From the NCBI GenBank assembly GCA_963664035.2, contig OY760867.2, forward strand, positions 2,976,001-3,040,000: a stretch of DNA of 64,000 bases, read 5' to 3'. Shown here in pieces: positions 41,282-50,191 of the stretch. The translations under genes were made by a program, and so were the position numbers. Numbering within the stretch: position 1 is the first letter of the stretch; each line of letters begins with the position of its first letter. The notes under the pieces are model-generated. The model saw only the letters and a list, made by a program, of their open reading frames with translations, did no database searches and was not told where the DNA came from. Origin of the DNA: G958296245 sp963664035. Lineage in GTDB: Bacteria; Chloroflexota; Dehalococcoidia; Lucifugimonadales; G958296245.

Positions 41282-41839
41282 ATGGAAAAAACCATTGTAG
41301 ATCGTCTGTATGGTGAGTTCCAGGATATAGTATGCAATCTTGGTCAAGCGGAGGTATCTTTACGTCTCTCCGCTGAAGAAACATTCCGGAAAGCTCTGCT
41401 GCTCGCCGCTGCCAGTTACTTCGAACGAGAGATCCAAGACCACATCATGAAATTGGTAAGGAAGCACAGCAACGGTGAAGTGGTCGTAGAGTTCGTACGG
41501 AACAAGGCGATAGAAAGGCAGTTCCACTCGTACTTTAGCTGGGGCGCGCGCAACGCAAATCAATTCTTCAGATTGTTCGGAGAAGGCTACAAGTCATATA
41601 TGGCTCAGCGCGTGAAGGCAGACCAATCGTATGATCAGGCGGTACGGGCGTTCCTCGAGATCGGAGATGCAAGAAACAGGCTGGTACACCAGGATTTCGG
41701 CAACTTCACGCTCGAAAAGACAAGCGAAGAGATATTCGCCCTATACGAGGAGGCGTCTCGGTTCGTGAGATCGATCGAATCATCCTTTGACGAATACTTG
41801 CTGGCATCGAGAACGAAAGAGCCGGGCGCGGCGCCGTAG
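41282..41839 (+). CDS. HEPN-domain probable RNase, partner of DUF262
   Basis: 185 residues. The protein is all-helical with the HEPN RNase motif EIGDARNRLVHQDFGNFTLEK (RNRLVH, Rx4H, about residues 130-137). The N-terminal ETFRKALLLAAASYFEREIQDHI fits the RiboL-PSP-HEPN / MAE_28990-like group, which is found with DUF262 proteins. HEPN nucleases cut RNA and are common as abortive-infection effectors. Translational coupling to DUF262 (2-nt gap), own promoter and low GC support a two-gene toxin/defence unit placed before gltX. Confidence 0.82.
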   Translation: MEKTIVDRLYGEFQDIVCNLGQAEVSLRLSAEETFRKALLLAAASYFEREIQDHIMKLVRKHSNGEVVVEFVRNKAIERQFHSYFSWGARNANQFFRLFGEGYKSYMAQRVKADQSYDQAVRAFLEIGDARNRLVHQDFGNFTLEKTSEEIFALYEEASRFVRSIESSFDEYLLASRTKEPGAAP

Positions 41840-41871
41840 TCAGGGCCACCATGCCGCACGGAGGTGAGTCG

Positions 41872-43362
41872 ATGGCCCCAACGGCGAACGTGAGGGTTAG
41901 GTTCGCGCCCAGCCCCACCGGAGGCCCGCACCTGGGCAACATACGCACGGCGCTATTCAACTGGCTGCTGGCCCGCGGCGCCGGCGGCTCCTTCATGGTG
42001 CGCATAGAGGACACCGACCAGGCCAGGAAGGTCGAAGGCGCCGTGGATGAGATACTGGAGGCGCTGCGGTGGCTGGGGGTGGACTGGGACGAGGGGCCGG
42101 GCGTCGGAGGCGGCCACGCCCCCTACTACCAGTCGCAGCGTCTCGACCGATACCACGCCGCGGCACAACGCCTCATCGACGCAGGCAGGGCCTACCCCTG
42201 CTACTGCTCCCCCGAGCGCCTGGAGCGGATGCGGGACGAGCAGGCGCGCGGCAAGCAGCAGGTCGGCTACGACCGCCTATGCCGGGGCCTGGGCGCCGAG
42301 CAGGGGGCGGCGAACGAAACCAACGGCGCGCCCCCTGTGGTCCGGTTCGCCATGCCGGAGGACGGCGCGACCTCGCTGGACGACATCGTGAGGGGCCGCG
42401 TCTCCTTCGAGAACGCCCTCGTGGACGACTTCGTGCTGCTCAAGTCCGACGGCTTCCCCACATACCACCTCGCCAACGTCGTCGACGACCACGAGATGGA
42501 GATCAGCCACGTGCTCAGGGCGGAGGAGTGGCTGTCCAGCGCGCCGCGCCACCTGCGCCTCTACGAGGCGTTCGGGTGGGAGCCGCCGCTATTCGCCCAC
42601 CTGCCGATCATCCTCGCCCCGGACCGCTCCAAGCTGAGCAAGCGCCACGGCGCGACCGCCGTCACCGAGTACCGCGAGATGGGCTACCTGCCGCAGGCGA
42701 TGGTCAACTTCCTCGCCCTGCTCGGCTGGTCCCTGGACGACCGCACCGAGGTGTTTTCGGAAACGGAGCTGGTCGGCGCCTTCTCGCTGGAGCGCGTCTC
42801 GCGCTCGCCGGCCGTCTTCGACGCCGACAAGCTCACCTGGCTCAACGGCCACTACATACGCGCCATCACCCACCGCGAGCTCGCCGAAGCGCTGCTCGAC
42901 TACTGGCGCCGCTACCCGCCGGCGGAGTTCCCCGCGCCGGACGACCTCGACCTCCTCACCCGCATCGCTCCGCTGGTCCAGGAGCGGCTAAAGACCCTGC
43001 GCGACGCCGCGCCCCTCGTCCAGTTCTTCTTCAGGGATGTGGACTACGACCCCGCCGACCTCGTGCAGAGGCGCATGGACGAGGCCGGCACGCTGGAAGC
43101 GCTGGAGCAGGCCCGCGCCGCCCTCCACGCGCTCCCGTCCCACGACGCCGCGTCCATAGAGGGCGCGCTGCGGCCGCTCGCCGCCGAGCTCGGCCTGAAG
43201 ACCGGGCAGCTACTGGGCGCGCTCAGGGTCGCCACGACCGGGCTAAAGGTGGCGCCGCCGCTGTTCGAGACGATGGAGGTCCTGGGGCGCGATCGCACCC
43301 TGGAAGCCATAGACGAAGCCCTGCACAAGCTGTCCGAACGCGCAGCGGCCACCCCTGCCTGA
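41872..43362 (+). CDS. gltX: Glutamyl-tRNA synthetase
   Basis: 496 residues from ATG 41872, chosen because GGAGGTGA lies just before it; an in-frame ATG at 41851 is weaker. Class I synthetase: the HIGH region FAPSPTGGPHLGNIRTALFN (about residues 9-28) and the KMSKS variant KLSKRHG (254-260). The catalytic core has YPCYCSPERL and the anticodon-binding helical domain covers the last 170 residues. Charges tRNA-Glu, and possibly also tRNA-Gln if GatCAB is present. YqeY follows 26 nt later. Confidence 0.97.
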   Translation: MAPTANVRVRFAPSPTGGPHLGNIRTALFNWLLARGAGGSFMVRIEDTDQARKVEGAVDEILEALRWLGVDWDEGPGVGGGHAPYYQSQRLDRYHAAAQRLIDAGRAYPCYCSPERLERMRDEQARGKQQVGYDRLCRGLGAEQGAANETNGAPPVVRFAMPEDGATSLDDIVRGRVSFENALVDDFVLLKSDGFPTYHLANVVDDHEMEISHVLRAEEWLSSAPRHLRLYEAFGWEPPLFAHLPIILAPDRSKLSKRHGATAVTEYREMGYLPQAMVNFLALLGWSLDDRTEVFSETELVGAFSLERVSRSPAVFDADKLTWLNGHYIRAITHRELAEALLDYWRRYPPAEFPAPDDLDLLTRIAPLVQERLKTLRDAAPLVQFFFRDVDYDPADLVQRRMDEAGTLEALEQARAALHALPSHDAASIEGALRPLAAELGLKTGQLLGALRVATTGLKVAPPLFETMEVLGRDRTLEAIDEALHKLSERAAATPA

Positions 43363-43388
43363 CACCAAGATTCAACGGAGTGCCAACT

Positions 43389-43838
43389 ATGTCGATCAAA
43401 GACAAGCTGATGGAAGACCTTAAAGCCGCCATGCGCAGCCGCGACGCCGCCCGCACCGGCGTGCTGCGCTACCTGCGCTCGGAGATACACAACCAGGAGA
43501 TCGCGGACGGCAAGGAGCTCGACGACGCCGGCGTCATGGCCGTGCTGGAGCGGCAGGCCAAGCAGAGGCGCGACAGCATCGACGCCTTCAAGCAGGGCAA
43601 CCGCCCCGACCTCGTCGAGAAGGAGGAGGCCCAGCTAGCCGTCATCATGGGCTACCTGCCCGAGCAGCTTACCGACGACGAGATCGCCGCAATCGCCAGG
43701 GACGCCATAGCCGGCGCGGGAGCCTCCGGCCCGGGCGACGTGGGCCGCGTCATGGGCGCCGTCATGCCCCGCGTCCGCGGCAAAGCCGAGGGCCGCAAGG
43801 TCAGCCAGATAGTCTCCGCCCTGCTCCGGGAGCTGTAG
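43389..43838 (+). CDS. GatB/YqeY domain protein
   Basis: 149 residues. YqeY family: MSIKDKLMEDLKAAMRSRDAARTGVLRYLRSEI, then VLERQAKQRRDSIDAFKQGNRPDLVEKEEAQLAVIMGYLPEQL, ending in GRVMGAVMPRVRGKAEGRKVSQIVSALL. This is the full length of the family. The domain is shared with the tail of GatB and is linked to tRNA-dependent amidation. The position right after gltX, which may misacylate tRNA-Gln, fits such a role. Confidence 0.93.
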   Translation: MSIKDKLMEDLKAAMRSRDAARTGVLRYLRSEIHNQEIADGKELDDAGVMAVLERQAKQRRDSIDAFKQGNRPDLVEKEEAQLAVIMGYLPEQLTDDEIAAIARDAIAGAGASGPGDVGRVMGAVMPRVRGKAEGRKVSQIVSALLREL

Positions 43839-43855
43839 CCCACGGAATCACAAAG

Positions 43856-44233
43856 GACGCCCCTACGACCACGGCTTCCGTCCCGTAGGGTGCAGCCCTT
43901 GTGGCTGCCCTCCCGTACCGTTCAGAGTTGGTGCGTCCCTCGCCCAGGGCGCCCACAAGGGACGCCCCTACGACCACGGCTTCCGTCCCGTAGGGTGCAG
44001 CCCTTGTGGCTGCCCTCCCGTACCGTTCAGAGTTGGTGCGTCCCTCATCCAGGGCGCCCACAAGGGACGCCCCTACGACCACGGCTTCCGTCCCGTAGGG
44101 TGCAGCCCTTGTGGCTGCCCTCCCGTACCGTTCAGAGTTGGTGCGTCCCTCGCCCAGGGCGCCCACAAGGGACGCCCCTACGACCACGGCTTCCGTCCCG
44201 TAGGGTGCAGCCCTTGTGGCTGCCCTCCCGTAC
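43856..44233. repeat. tandem array of a 105-bp unit, about 3.6 copies
   Basis: GACGCCCCTACGACCACGG recurs at 43856, 43961, 44066 and 44171, exactly 105 bp apart, with nearly identical sequence in between (TGCAGCCCTTGTGGCTGCCC hairpin, GTTCAGAGTTGGTGCG). The array fills the 422-nt gap between the YqeY gene and asnB. A single related copy in inverse orientation is at 54133-54247. There are no unique spacers. Confidence 0.9.
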
Positions 44234-44260
44234 TCGCCGGCCCGCCGCGGAGCGCCCGCG

Positions 44261-46135
44261 TCACGCGCTGACGCCGTACCGGTCGTACCACAGCGCCAGG
44301 TTCAGCAGCCGATACAGCAGCCTTCCCCTGTCGCGCCGGCCGGCTACGTGGTCTTCGAGGCACGCCCGGAGGGCCGCCGCGTCGAAGAGCGACGCGCTCG
44401 GGCGGGAGGGGTCCAGCAGCGCCCCCCTCGCGTACTCCGCCAGGGTGGTCCTGAGCCAGTGCGAGACAGGCACGCCGAATCCGACCTTGGGATGGTCGAG
44501 GACGCTGTCCGGGACAAGCCCCCGGAGGGCCTGGCGCAGCACGCGCTTCTTCTGAAACCCTTTGACCTTGTAGCTGGCCGGCAGCCCCATCGCGTACGAC
44601 GCCAGCCGGGTATCCACCAGCGGCACTCGCACCTCGATTCCGTGCGCCATGGTCGCCTTGTCCACCTTCTCGAAATAGACGTCCGGCAGCAGGATCCCCG
44701 CGTCCGTGTAGAGCGCGCGCTGCACGGCGTCCAGCCGTTCGAACCGGCGGTGGAGTTCGCGGTAGCGGCTGAACGGATCGTTGGCCTCCAGCATCGACCG
44801 CGCCTCCGCGCCGAAGACGAGCGCCGGCGGGTCGTCGACGTCGCTGTTCGCCATGATGTGGGCGAACCGGAGAGCCGGGTCGGGATGGACGAGCCTTTGC
44901 AGCAGCGGGTAGTACCGGGTCCCCGGCGGCACGAACGGCGCCGCCCATGAAGTGGAGCGGGCCAGCACGCGCGCCCAGCGCTCGATGGCCATGAGCGAGT
45001 ACCTGCCGTAGCCCGCGAATATCTCGTCCCCGCCGTCGCCCTGTAGGATCACCTTGTTGTCGCCGCCAAGCTGCTCGCAGAGCAGGTACAGCGGTATGTT
45101 GGCGGCGTCTCCGAACGGCGCGTCGTGCTGGCCCACCAGCCGCTCGATCACCGACGCCGCGTCCCCGCCGGCGACGTGCAGCTCGTGGTGGTCGGTACCG
45201 AAGCGCTCCGCCACCATCCGCGCCCTCGGAAGCTCGTTGACCGTCTGCGCCCCCTCGAAGTCGAAACCCGCCGAATAGGTCCTGATCCGGCCCGGGTAGT
45301 GCCTACTTGCGAAGGCGGTGATCGCGGACGAGTCGATCCCGCCGCTCAGGAACACCCCCACGGGCACGTCGCTGACGAGGTGGCCGCGCACGGCGCGGTC
45401 CAGCAGCCCCCGCACCCGCTCGGCAGCCGTCGGGAAGTCGTCCTCCACCGGCTCCACGTCGAATATCGAGCAGTACGGCCCGACGGTTGGGCCCGACTCC
45501 GCGTCCAGGACCAGCTTGTGGCCGGGAAGCAGCTTGCAGACCCCGGCGTAGAGGGTGCGGGCGCCCAGCGCGGTGTCGTAGTACAGGTACTCGTGGAGGC
45601 CGTGCCAGTCCAGCCGGGGCGCCACTTCCCCCGACGCCAGCAGCGCCTTGATCTCCGACCCGAACACGAAGCTCGACGCTCCTGCCCAGTAGTAGAGCGG
45701 CTTGATGCCGAACCGGTCCCTGGCGAGGTGGAGGCGCTTCTCCCGGTCGTCCCAGACCGCGAGAGCGAACATCCCCTCCAGCATCGGGAACGCCCCCTCC
45801 CCCCACTCCATGAAGGCGTGGAGGACGACCTCCGTATCCGACCGCCCGCGGAACCGGTGGCCCGCCTCCTCCAACGACCGCCTGAGGGCGGGGAAGTTGT
45901 ACACCTCGCCGTTGTAGGCGATTGCGAACCTGCCGTCGTCGGAGAGCATAGGCTGGCTCCCGTCGGCCGTCAGGTCGATGACGCTCAGCCGTGTATGAGC
46001 CAGCCCCGTCGCCCCGCTGGCATAGACGCCCTCGTCGTCAGGCCCGCGGTGCCTCAGGCAACTCCCCATGCGGCGGAGCAGGCCTACGTCGACCCGCCTG
46101 CCGTCCCGGTACGATATGCCCCCTATTCCACACAC
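44261..46135 (-). CDS. asnB: Asparagine synthase (glutamine-hydrolysing)
   Basis: 624 residues from GTG 46133-46135. The N-terminal glutaminase domain begins MCGIGGI (Cys2 is the nucleophile), with RHRGPDDEGVY, AYNGEVYNF and RGRSDTEVVLHAF. The synthetase domain has the PP-loop LSGGIDSSAITAF and GDGGDEIFAGYGRY. It makes asparagine, or amidates a related acid, from glutamine with ATP. Position inside a glycan gene region suggests a role in amidating a sugar or peptide part, as seen for other AsnB homologues in polysaccharide loci; this is inference. A -10-like TATGGT lies 6 nt upstream. Confidence 0.95.
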   Translation of the reverse strand: MCGIGGISYRDGRRVDVGLLRRMGSCLRHRGPDDEGVYASGATGLAHTRLSVIDLTADGSQPMLSDDGRFAIAYNGEVYNFPALRRSLEEAGHRFRGRSDTEVVLHAFMEWGEGAFPMLEGMFALAVWDDREKRLHLARDRFGIKPLYYWAGASSFVFGSEIKALLASGEVAPRLDWHGLHEYLYYDTALGARTLYAGVCKLLPGHKLVLDAESGPTVGPYCSIFDVEPVEDDFPTAAERVRGLLDRAVRGHLVSDVPVGVFLSGGIDSSAITAFASRHYPGRIRTYSAGFDFEGAQTVNELPRARMVAERFGTDHHELHVAGGDAASVIERLVGQHDAPFGDAANIPLYLLCEQLGGDNKVILQGDGGDEIFAGYGRYSLMAIERWARVLARSTSWAAPFVPPGTRYYPLLQRLVHPDPALRFAHIMANSDVDDPPALVFGAEARSMLEANDPFSRYRELHRRFERLDAVQRALYTDAGILLPDVYFEKVDKATMAHGIEVRVPLVDTRLASYAMGLPASYKVKGFQKKRVLRQALRGLVPDSVLDHPKVGFGVPVSHWLRTTLAEYARGALLDPSRPSASLFDAAALRACLEDHVAGRRDRGRLLYRLLNLALWYDRYGVSA

Positions 46136-46141
46136 GTCACT

Positions 46142-46147
46142 ACCATA
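46142..46147 (-). promoter_or_regulatory. -10 element for leaderless asnB transcript
   Basis: Minus-strand TATGGT ends 6 nt before the GTG start, so transcription would begin at or next to the start codon. No ribosome-binding site is seen. No -35 recognised. Confidence 0.4.
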
Positions 46148-46163
46148 GACCCGACCAACTTGA

Positions 46164-46206
46164 CTTGTCCCTTCCCCCCCTGCGGGGGAAGGTTAGGATG
46201 GGGGGT
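46164..46206. repeat. hairpin repeat flanking the methyltransferase gene (copies also at 47137-47179 and 47204-47245)
   Basis: Copies 1 and 2 share CTTGTCCCTTCCCCCC, TGCGGGGGAAGGTTAGGATG and GGGGG. Copy 3 (47204-47245) is inverted and variant (ATCTTCCCCCTGAGGGGGAAG). The arms TTCCCCC/GGGGGAA form a hairpin. Copy 3 enters the 3' end of the O-antigen-ligase-like gene. Confidence 0.8.
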
Positions 46207-46246
46207 TATAAAGCGGGAATCCATTCCCGGCGCCACAGTCATTCCG

Positions 46247-47095
46247 TCAGCGAGAGCCGTCCCCCGGCTCCCTGGCGAACGTGAACTCGTTGTTGGCTAG
46301 GTTCTTCACCGTCTTGAGTCTCTCGACCCGAAATCCGCGTTCGAGGAAGAAGCCCGCTATCTCGTCGGCGGACGCCACCTCGTACGGCAGCCCTCCCAGC
46401 CAGTCGCGCCAGTCATGGACGATAGACATGCCTCTCATCCTCTTGTATTCGGCAAACCGGTTCCGCCTCCGCAACACGCTCGCCGCGCAAGCCTTCGCGA
46501 AGAAGTACGGGATGAAGACGCCGCTCACCGCCGCCCTTCCCAGCGCGCCGGAGCAGTAGCACTCCTTCACCCTCCGCCACGCCTTCGACACCAGGCCCCG
46601 ATCATTGTATATCGCCACGTGGAGGAGTCCTCCGCCCTTGGCGAGCGCGGCGGTGTTGGCCAACGCGCTCCACATGTCCCCCGTGTGGTGCAGACTCCCG
46701 TAGGCGTAGACGACGTCGAACGTCCCGAGCCCCTCCAGGAAACGCCGGTCCAAGACGGACCCCTCCTCAACCGTCCATCCCGGCTCGTCGGGGAAATACC
46801 TCGACCGCAGCTCCATCGTACACGCGACCGATACAGGGTCGTAGTCGAAGGAGCAGACCTTCGCCCCCATCCTGCGCGCGGCCAACGAGAAGAGGCCGCT
46901 GCCGGACCCCACGTCCAGGAACGTCTTGCCCCGCAGGTCCGACGGACCCGACAGCCCCAGCACCTCCCGCAGGCTCTCCTCGGCCACGGCGATCCTGTCG
47001 TCCGACAGGGAGTCCAGGAAGCTGCGCCAGTTCTTGCCGAACTCGAAGCGGCCTCCCGCCGCCACCTCGGCCTGGAAGCCGCTCTCGTCCATCAT
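46247..47095 (-). CDS. Class I SAM-dependent methyltransferase
   Basis: 282 residues from ATG 47093-47095 (GGAG upstream). A longer frame from 47182 only translates a hairpin repeat. SAM-binding motif I is TFLDVGSGSGLFSLAARRMGA (about residues 54-74), motif II VCSFDYDP, and motif III region FDVVYAYGSLHHTGDMW. The C-terminal 100 residues carry a hydrophobic stretch (GVFIPYFFAKACAASVL) and ANNEFTFAREPG. Likely modifies a lipid or glycan intermediate; the target is unknown. It is flanked by copies of the same hairpin repeat. Confidence 0.88.
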   Translation of the reverse strand: MMDESGFQAEVAAGGRFEFGKNWRSFLDSLSDDRIAVAEESLREVLGLSGPSDLRGKTFLDVGSGSGLFSLAARRMGAKVCSFDYDPVSVACTMELRSRYFPDEPGWTVEEGSVLDRRFLEGLGTFDVVYAYGSLHHTGDMWSALANTAALAKGGGLLHVAIYNDRGLVSKAWRRVKECYCSGALGRAAVSGVFIPYFFAKACAASVLRRRNRFAEYKRMRGMSIVHDWRDWLGGLPYEVASADEIAGFFLERGFRVERLKTVKNLANNEFTFAREPGDGSR

Positions 47096-47217
47096 CTCAA
47101 TCTCCACCCGTCCGACTGGGGAAGAGGTAACACCATCTTGTCCCTTCCCCCCTCTGCGGGGGAAGGTTAGGATGGGGGGCATCAGGGCAACTGCCCATGC
47201 ACGGTTTCACCCCCATC

Positions 47218-49053
47218 TCAATCTTCCCCCTGAGGGGGAAGAGGATTGGTGGCCGCGATGCGCTCGATGCTGAACGCCAGCCCCACGATGAAGAAGTGCG
47301 CCCAGTCTCCCATGAACGGCCCGTTGTTGTGCAGCAGGCTGTTCACCCCGTATGCCGCCAGCGCCCCGACCACGGCCGTCCACAGGAAGTATAGCCGCGC
47401 GTCCCCCGAGCGCAGGACGTGTCTCGCCGAGTGGACCAGCGACCGGAGTATGAGCAGGTAGAACGCCGCCAGCAGCGCCAGGCCCGGGTAGCCGTAGTAC
47501 ACCAGCGCGTTCAGGAACTGGTTGTGCGGCGTGTTGACCAGCAGGTGCTCCACCATCGCCTCGTCCAGCCCTTCCCCTATGTGCTCCCTCGTCGGCGAGT
47601 ACCTCCCAGTCCCCAGCGGGTGGTCCAGCGAGTACCGCAGCGCCGCGAGCGTCATCGGAATCCGGGCGCTGGCCGACATGTCGGAAGTCTCCAGCACCCG
47701 CGTGTTCAGCTCCAGCCCTCTCCTCGACTGGTACCGGAGGACGCGCGCGACGGCTATCTTCTGCTCGATGCTGAAGACGGGCTTGCCCACGACGAGGTTG
47801 TCCGTGCTCAGCCGCGGAACGAACTCCTCCCACGGCGGCCATGCCGTCTCGCCATCCGCCCTCACCCGCATCTCGTAGCCGGCGACGCTCGCGGGGCCGC
47901 TCGGCTCCCACCACACCAGCGACAGGCCCCCGTCGCTCAGCGCCTCGGCCGCCGCCTCCCCGCTGGCCTCGCCGTAGCCCCGGTCGTTCCTGCCGCGCAC
48001 CTGCGCCGTGTACCGCTCCCCCGGCTCCAGCTTCGAAAGCGTGTGGCCGTTGATCTGCCCGTCGCCGTCGCCGCGCAGGGCCCCAACGCCGGCCGACAGG
48101 CCGGCGACCGCGGGGCTGCCCCCGGCGGCGGCCTCCTGCGATGCGCCGATGCCGCCCACGACCTCCCCCACCGTCAACCACGGGTTGAAGAACGCCGCCA
48201 GCCACACAGCGGTCAGCGCCGCCAACACCGGCAGTCGCCGCGAGAGCCGCGGCATTGCTATGACCGGCACGCTGATGACCACCGCGCTCACTATCGCGCC
48301 CAGGATCAACGACCGCGTCGCATTCAGCACCATCCCAATGACCATGATCGCGAACGCCGCGAACAGCCACGCGCCCCACCTCCCCCAGGACCGCCCGTAC
48401 ACCAGCGCCGCGAACGCCGCCGGGATGGCGGCCGCGAGGTGGTAGCTGAAAGCTATCGTGAACGCGGTAAGGCCCGCGATCCTGCCGTGGATCAAAGTGG
48501 CCGGCATGTCCCTCACCTTCGCCGTCGCGGCGTACAGCCAGGCGGTCAGGAAAGGCTCGCCCGCCACGAGCACCGCCAGCCCGAACAGCGTGGAAACGAG
48601 CGTCGCGCCGACCAGCGCCATTAGCATCACGACCGCCCTCGGCGCTGTGTCCACCGAGTAGTACACCGCCGCCAGCACGCCCATGCCCAACACGAACTGC
48701 GACAGCCTCGGCAGGTGCAGCGTGTCGGTGAATAGGTACACCGCCAGCGCCCACGCCGTCAGCAGCGCCGACACCGCCATGATCGGGAACACCGGGCGGA
48801 ACTGCGCGACCACGGACGAGACGATGGCCAGGGGTCTCCGCAGCGGCAGCGCCCGCCACAGCACGTAGCCGGCCAGCAGCATCACCGTCAAGCGCCCCAA
48901 CGTGACGTGAGGCCCAAGCGGCAGCGGCGAGTCCGGCATGCCGTTCAGCGCCAGCGTCGCCGCCAGCATCACGAATATCAGCCCCGGCACGGAGCGCGGC
49001 CGCAGCCTGGAGAGCAGGCGCGCCGCTCCTTTCCTGGACATCGCCTTCAGCAC
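47218..49053 (-). CDS. O-antigen ligase (WaaL)-like membrane protein with fibronectin-like loop
   Basis: 611 residues from GTG 49053, overlapping the preceding gene's stop; ATG at 49041 is an alternative. About ten membrane helices. The family motif is NTPHNQFLNALVYYGYPGLALL (about 505-526), where the His is thought to be catalytic in joining glycan to its acceptor. A long extracytoplasmic loop (about 320-440) has fibronectin-III-like segments: TLSKLEPGERYTAQVRGRND and LVWWEPSGPASVAGYEMRVRAD. The last residues (NPLPPQGED) derive from a hairpin repeat. It is downstream of the glycosyltransferases. Confidence 0.82.
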   Translation of the reverse strand: MLKAMSRKGAARLLSRLRPRSVPGLIFVMLAATLALNGMPDSPLPLGPHVTLGRLTVMLLAGYVLWRALPLRRPLAIVSSVVAQFRPVFPIMAVSALLTAWALAVYLFTDTLHLPRLSQFVLGMGVLAAVYYSVDTAPRAVVMLMALVGATLVSTLFGLAVLVAGEPFLTAWLYAATAKVRDMPATLIHGRIAGLTAFTIAFSYHLAAAIPAAFAALVYGRSWGRWGAWLFAAFAIMVIGMVLNATRSLILGAIVSAVVISVPVIAMPRLSRRLPVLAALTAVWLAAFFNPWLTVGEVVGGIGASQEAAAGGSPAVAGLSAGVGALRGDGDGQINGHTLSKLEPGERYTAQVRGRNDRGYGEASGEAAAEALSDGGLSLVWWEPSGPASVAGYEMRVRADGETAWPPWEEFVPRLSTDNLVVGKPVFSIEQKIAVARVLRYQSRRGLELNTRVLETSDMSASARIPMTLAALRYSLDHPLGTGRYSPTREHIGEGLDEAMVEHLLVNTPHNQFLNALVYYGYPGLALLAAFYLLILRSLVHSARHVLRSGDARLYFLWTAVVGALAAYGVNSLLHNNGPFMGDWAHFFIVGLAFSIERIAATNPLPPQGED

Positions 49054-50165
49054 AGCCCCAGCACCTCCATGTACCGCTCGACCGACGCCTCCGCCGAGTA
49101 CGCCCCCGCCCTCGACGCCAGCAGCCCCGGCTCGACGGGGGCCCGCAGCGCATCCAGGATAGCATCCGCCATCGCCTCGGCGTCACCCACGGGCACGAGG
49201 CACCCCCACTTCCCGCCCTCCAGTATCTCACGCGGCCCGTGCTCGCAGTCCGTGCTGACCACCGGAGTCCCGCACGCCATAGCCTGCACCAGCACGTTCG
49301 GGAACCCCTCGAACAGCGACGAGTGCGCCAGCAGCCGCGCCCTCGACATGTACGCGAACGGGTTGACCCTGAACCCCGGCATATCGACGCGCTCCGCTAT
49401 CCCAAGCTCTTCCGCAAGCCGCGACAGCCGCCCCCTCTCCGGCCCCTCCCCCAGCACCACCAGCCGCGCCGGCTGAGAGCGCGACACCAGCGCGAACGCC
49501 CTCAGCAGCGTCGCGTGGTCCTTCAACGGCGCGAGACTCCCCACGGCGAGGATGACGGGCGGCTCACCGTCCCCGAACCAGGGATGGTCCACCGGCTCGG
49601 CCGCCTTCTCGGCGTGGTCCGGCATGACCACCGGGTTCGGGACGACCCGCACCCGCCCCGATACCCCGGGGATGCTGCGCTCCAGGTCGTCCGCCGAGCC
49701 GCGCGAGTTGGCTATCACCGCGTCGGCGAACGGCATCAGCAGCTTCAACGCCCTCATGACCAGCCGGTCCTTGGACCCCGCGTGCCCATAGTACGCCGAA
49801 AAGGTGGTCGCCTGCCGCACAACCACCCTGACGCTCCGGGCGAAGCTCACCTTCGCGAGCAGCGCCACCAGCTCGGCGGCCTCAATGGTGGCTAACAGGA
49901 CCCCGGGACGCTCCCGCTTCACGTACCGGAGCAGATTGACCAGGCTCGCCGCTATCCTGTGACAGCGCAGATCCACGATACGCACGCACTCCGGCGCCAG
50001 TTCGAGGTACTGCCCTTCCGCCCTGACCAGCACGAGGTCCACGGACATCCCCCGATGCGCCAGTCCCGTCGCAACGTCCAACATGGCTCGCTCCGCGCCG
50101 CCGCCGCCAAGACTGGGCATAAACAGCGCTATCTTCCCATCACTGGGGTCGCTAACGCACGTCAT
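49047..50165 (-). CDS. GT4-type glycosyltransferase (tandem paralogue 1)
   Basis: 372 residues from ATG 50163-50165; GTG 50198 upstream is an alternative coupled to the previous stop. GT-B fold: N-terminal KIALFMPSLGGGGAERAMLDVA, VIANSRGSADDLERSIPGVS in the linker, and C-terminal VILAVGSLAPLKDHATLLRAF, LFEGFPNVLVQAMACGTPVVSTDC with the EX7E-type acidic motif. Transfers a sugar from a nucleotide or lipid donor; the specificity is unknown. It is about 75% alike to the next gene, with an almost identical 3' third, indicating recent duplication. Confidence 0.9.
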   Translation of the reverse strand: MTCVSDPSDGKIALFMPSLGGGGAERAMLDVATGLAHRGMSVDLVLVRAEGQYLELAPECVRIVDLRCHRIAASLVNLLRYVKRERPGVLLATIEAAELVALLAKVSFARSVRVVVRQATTFSAYYGHAGSKDRLVMRALKLLMPFADAVIANSRGSADDLERSIPGVSGRVRVVPNPVVMPDHAEKAAEPVDHPWFGDGEPPVILAVGSLAPLKDHATLLRAFALVSRSQPARLVVLGEGPERGRLSRLAEELGIAERVDMPGFRVNPFAYMSRARLLAHSSLFEGFPNVLVQAMACGTPVVSTDCEHGPREILEGGKWGCLVPVGDAEAMADAILDALRAPVEPGLLASRAGAYSAEASVERYMEVLGLC

Positions 50166-50191
50166 GCTGGAGCCTCGACAGACCCGTTGCC

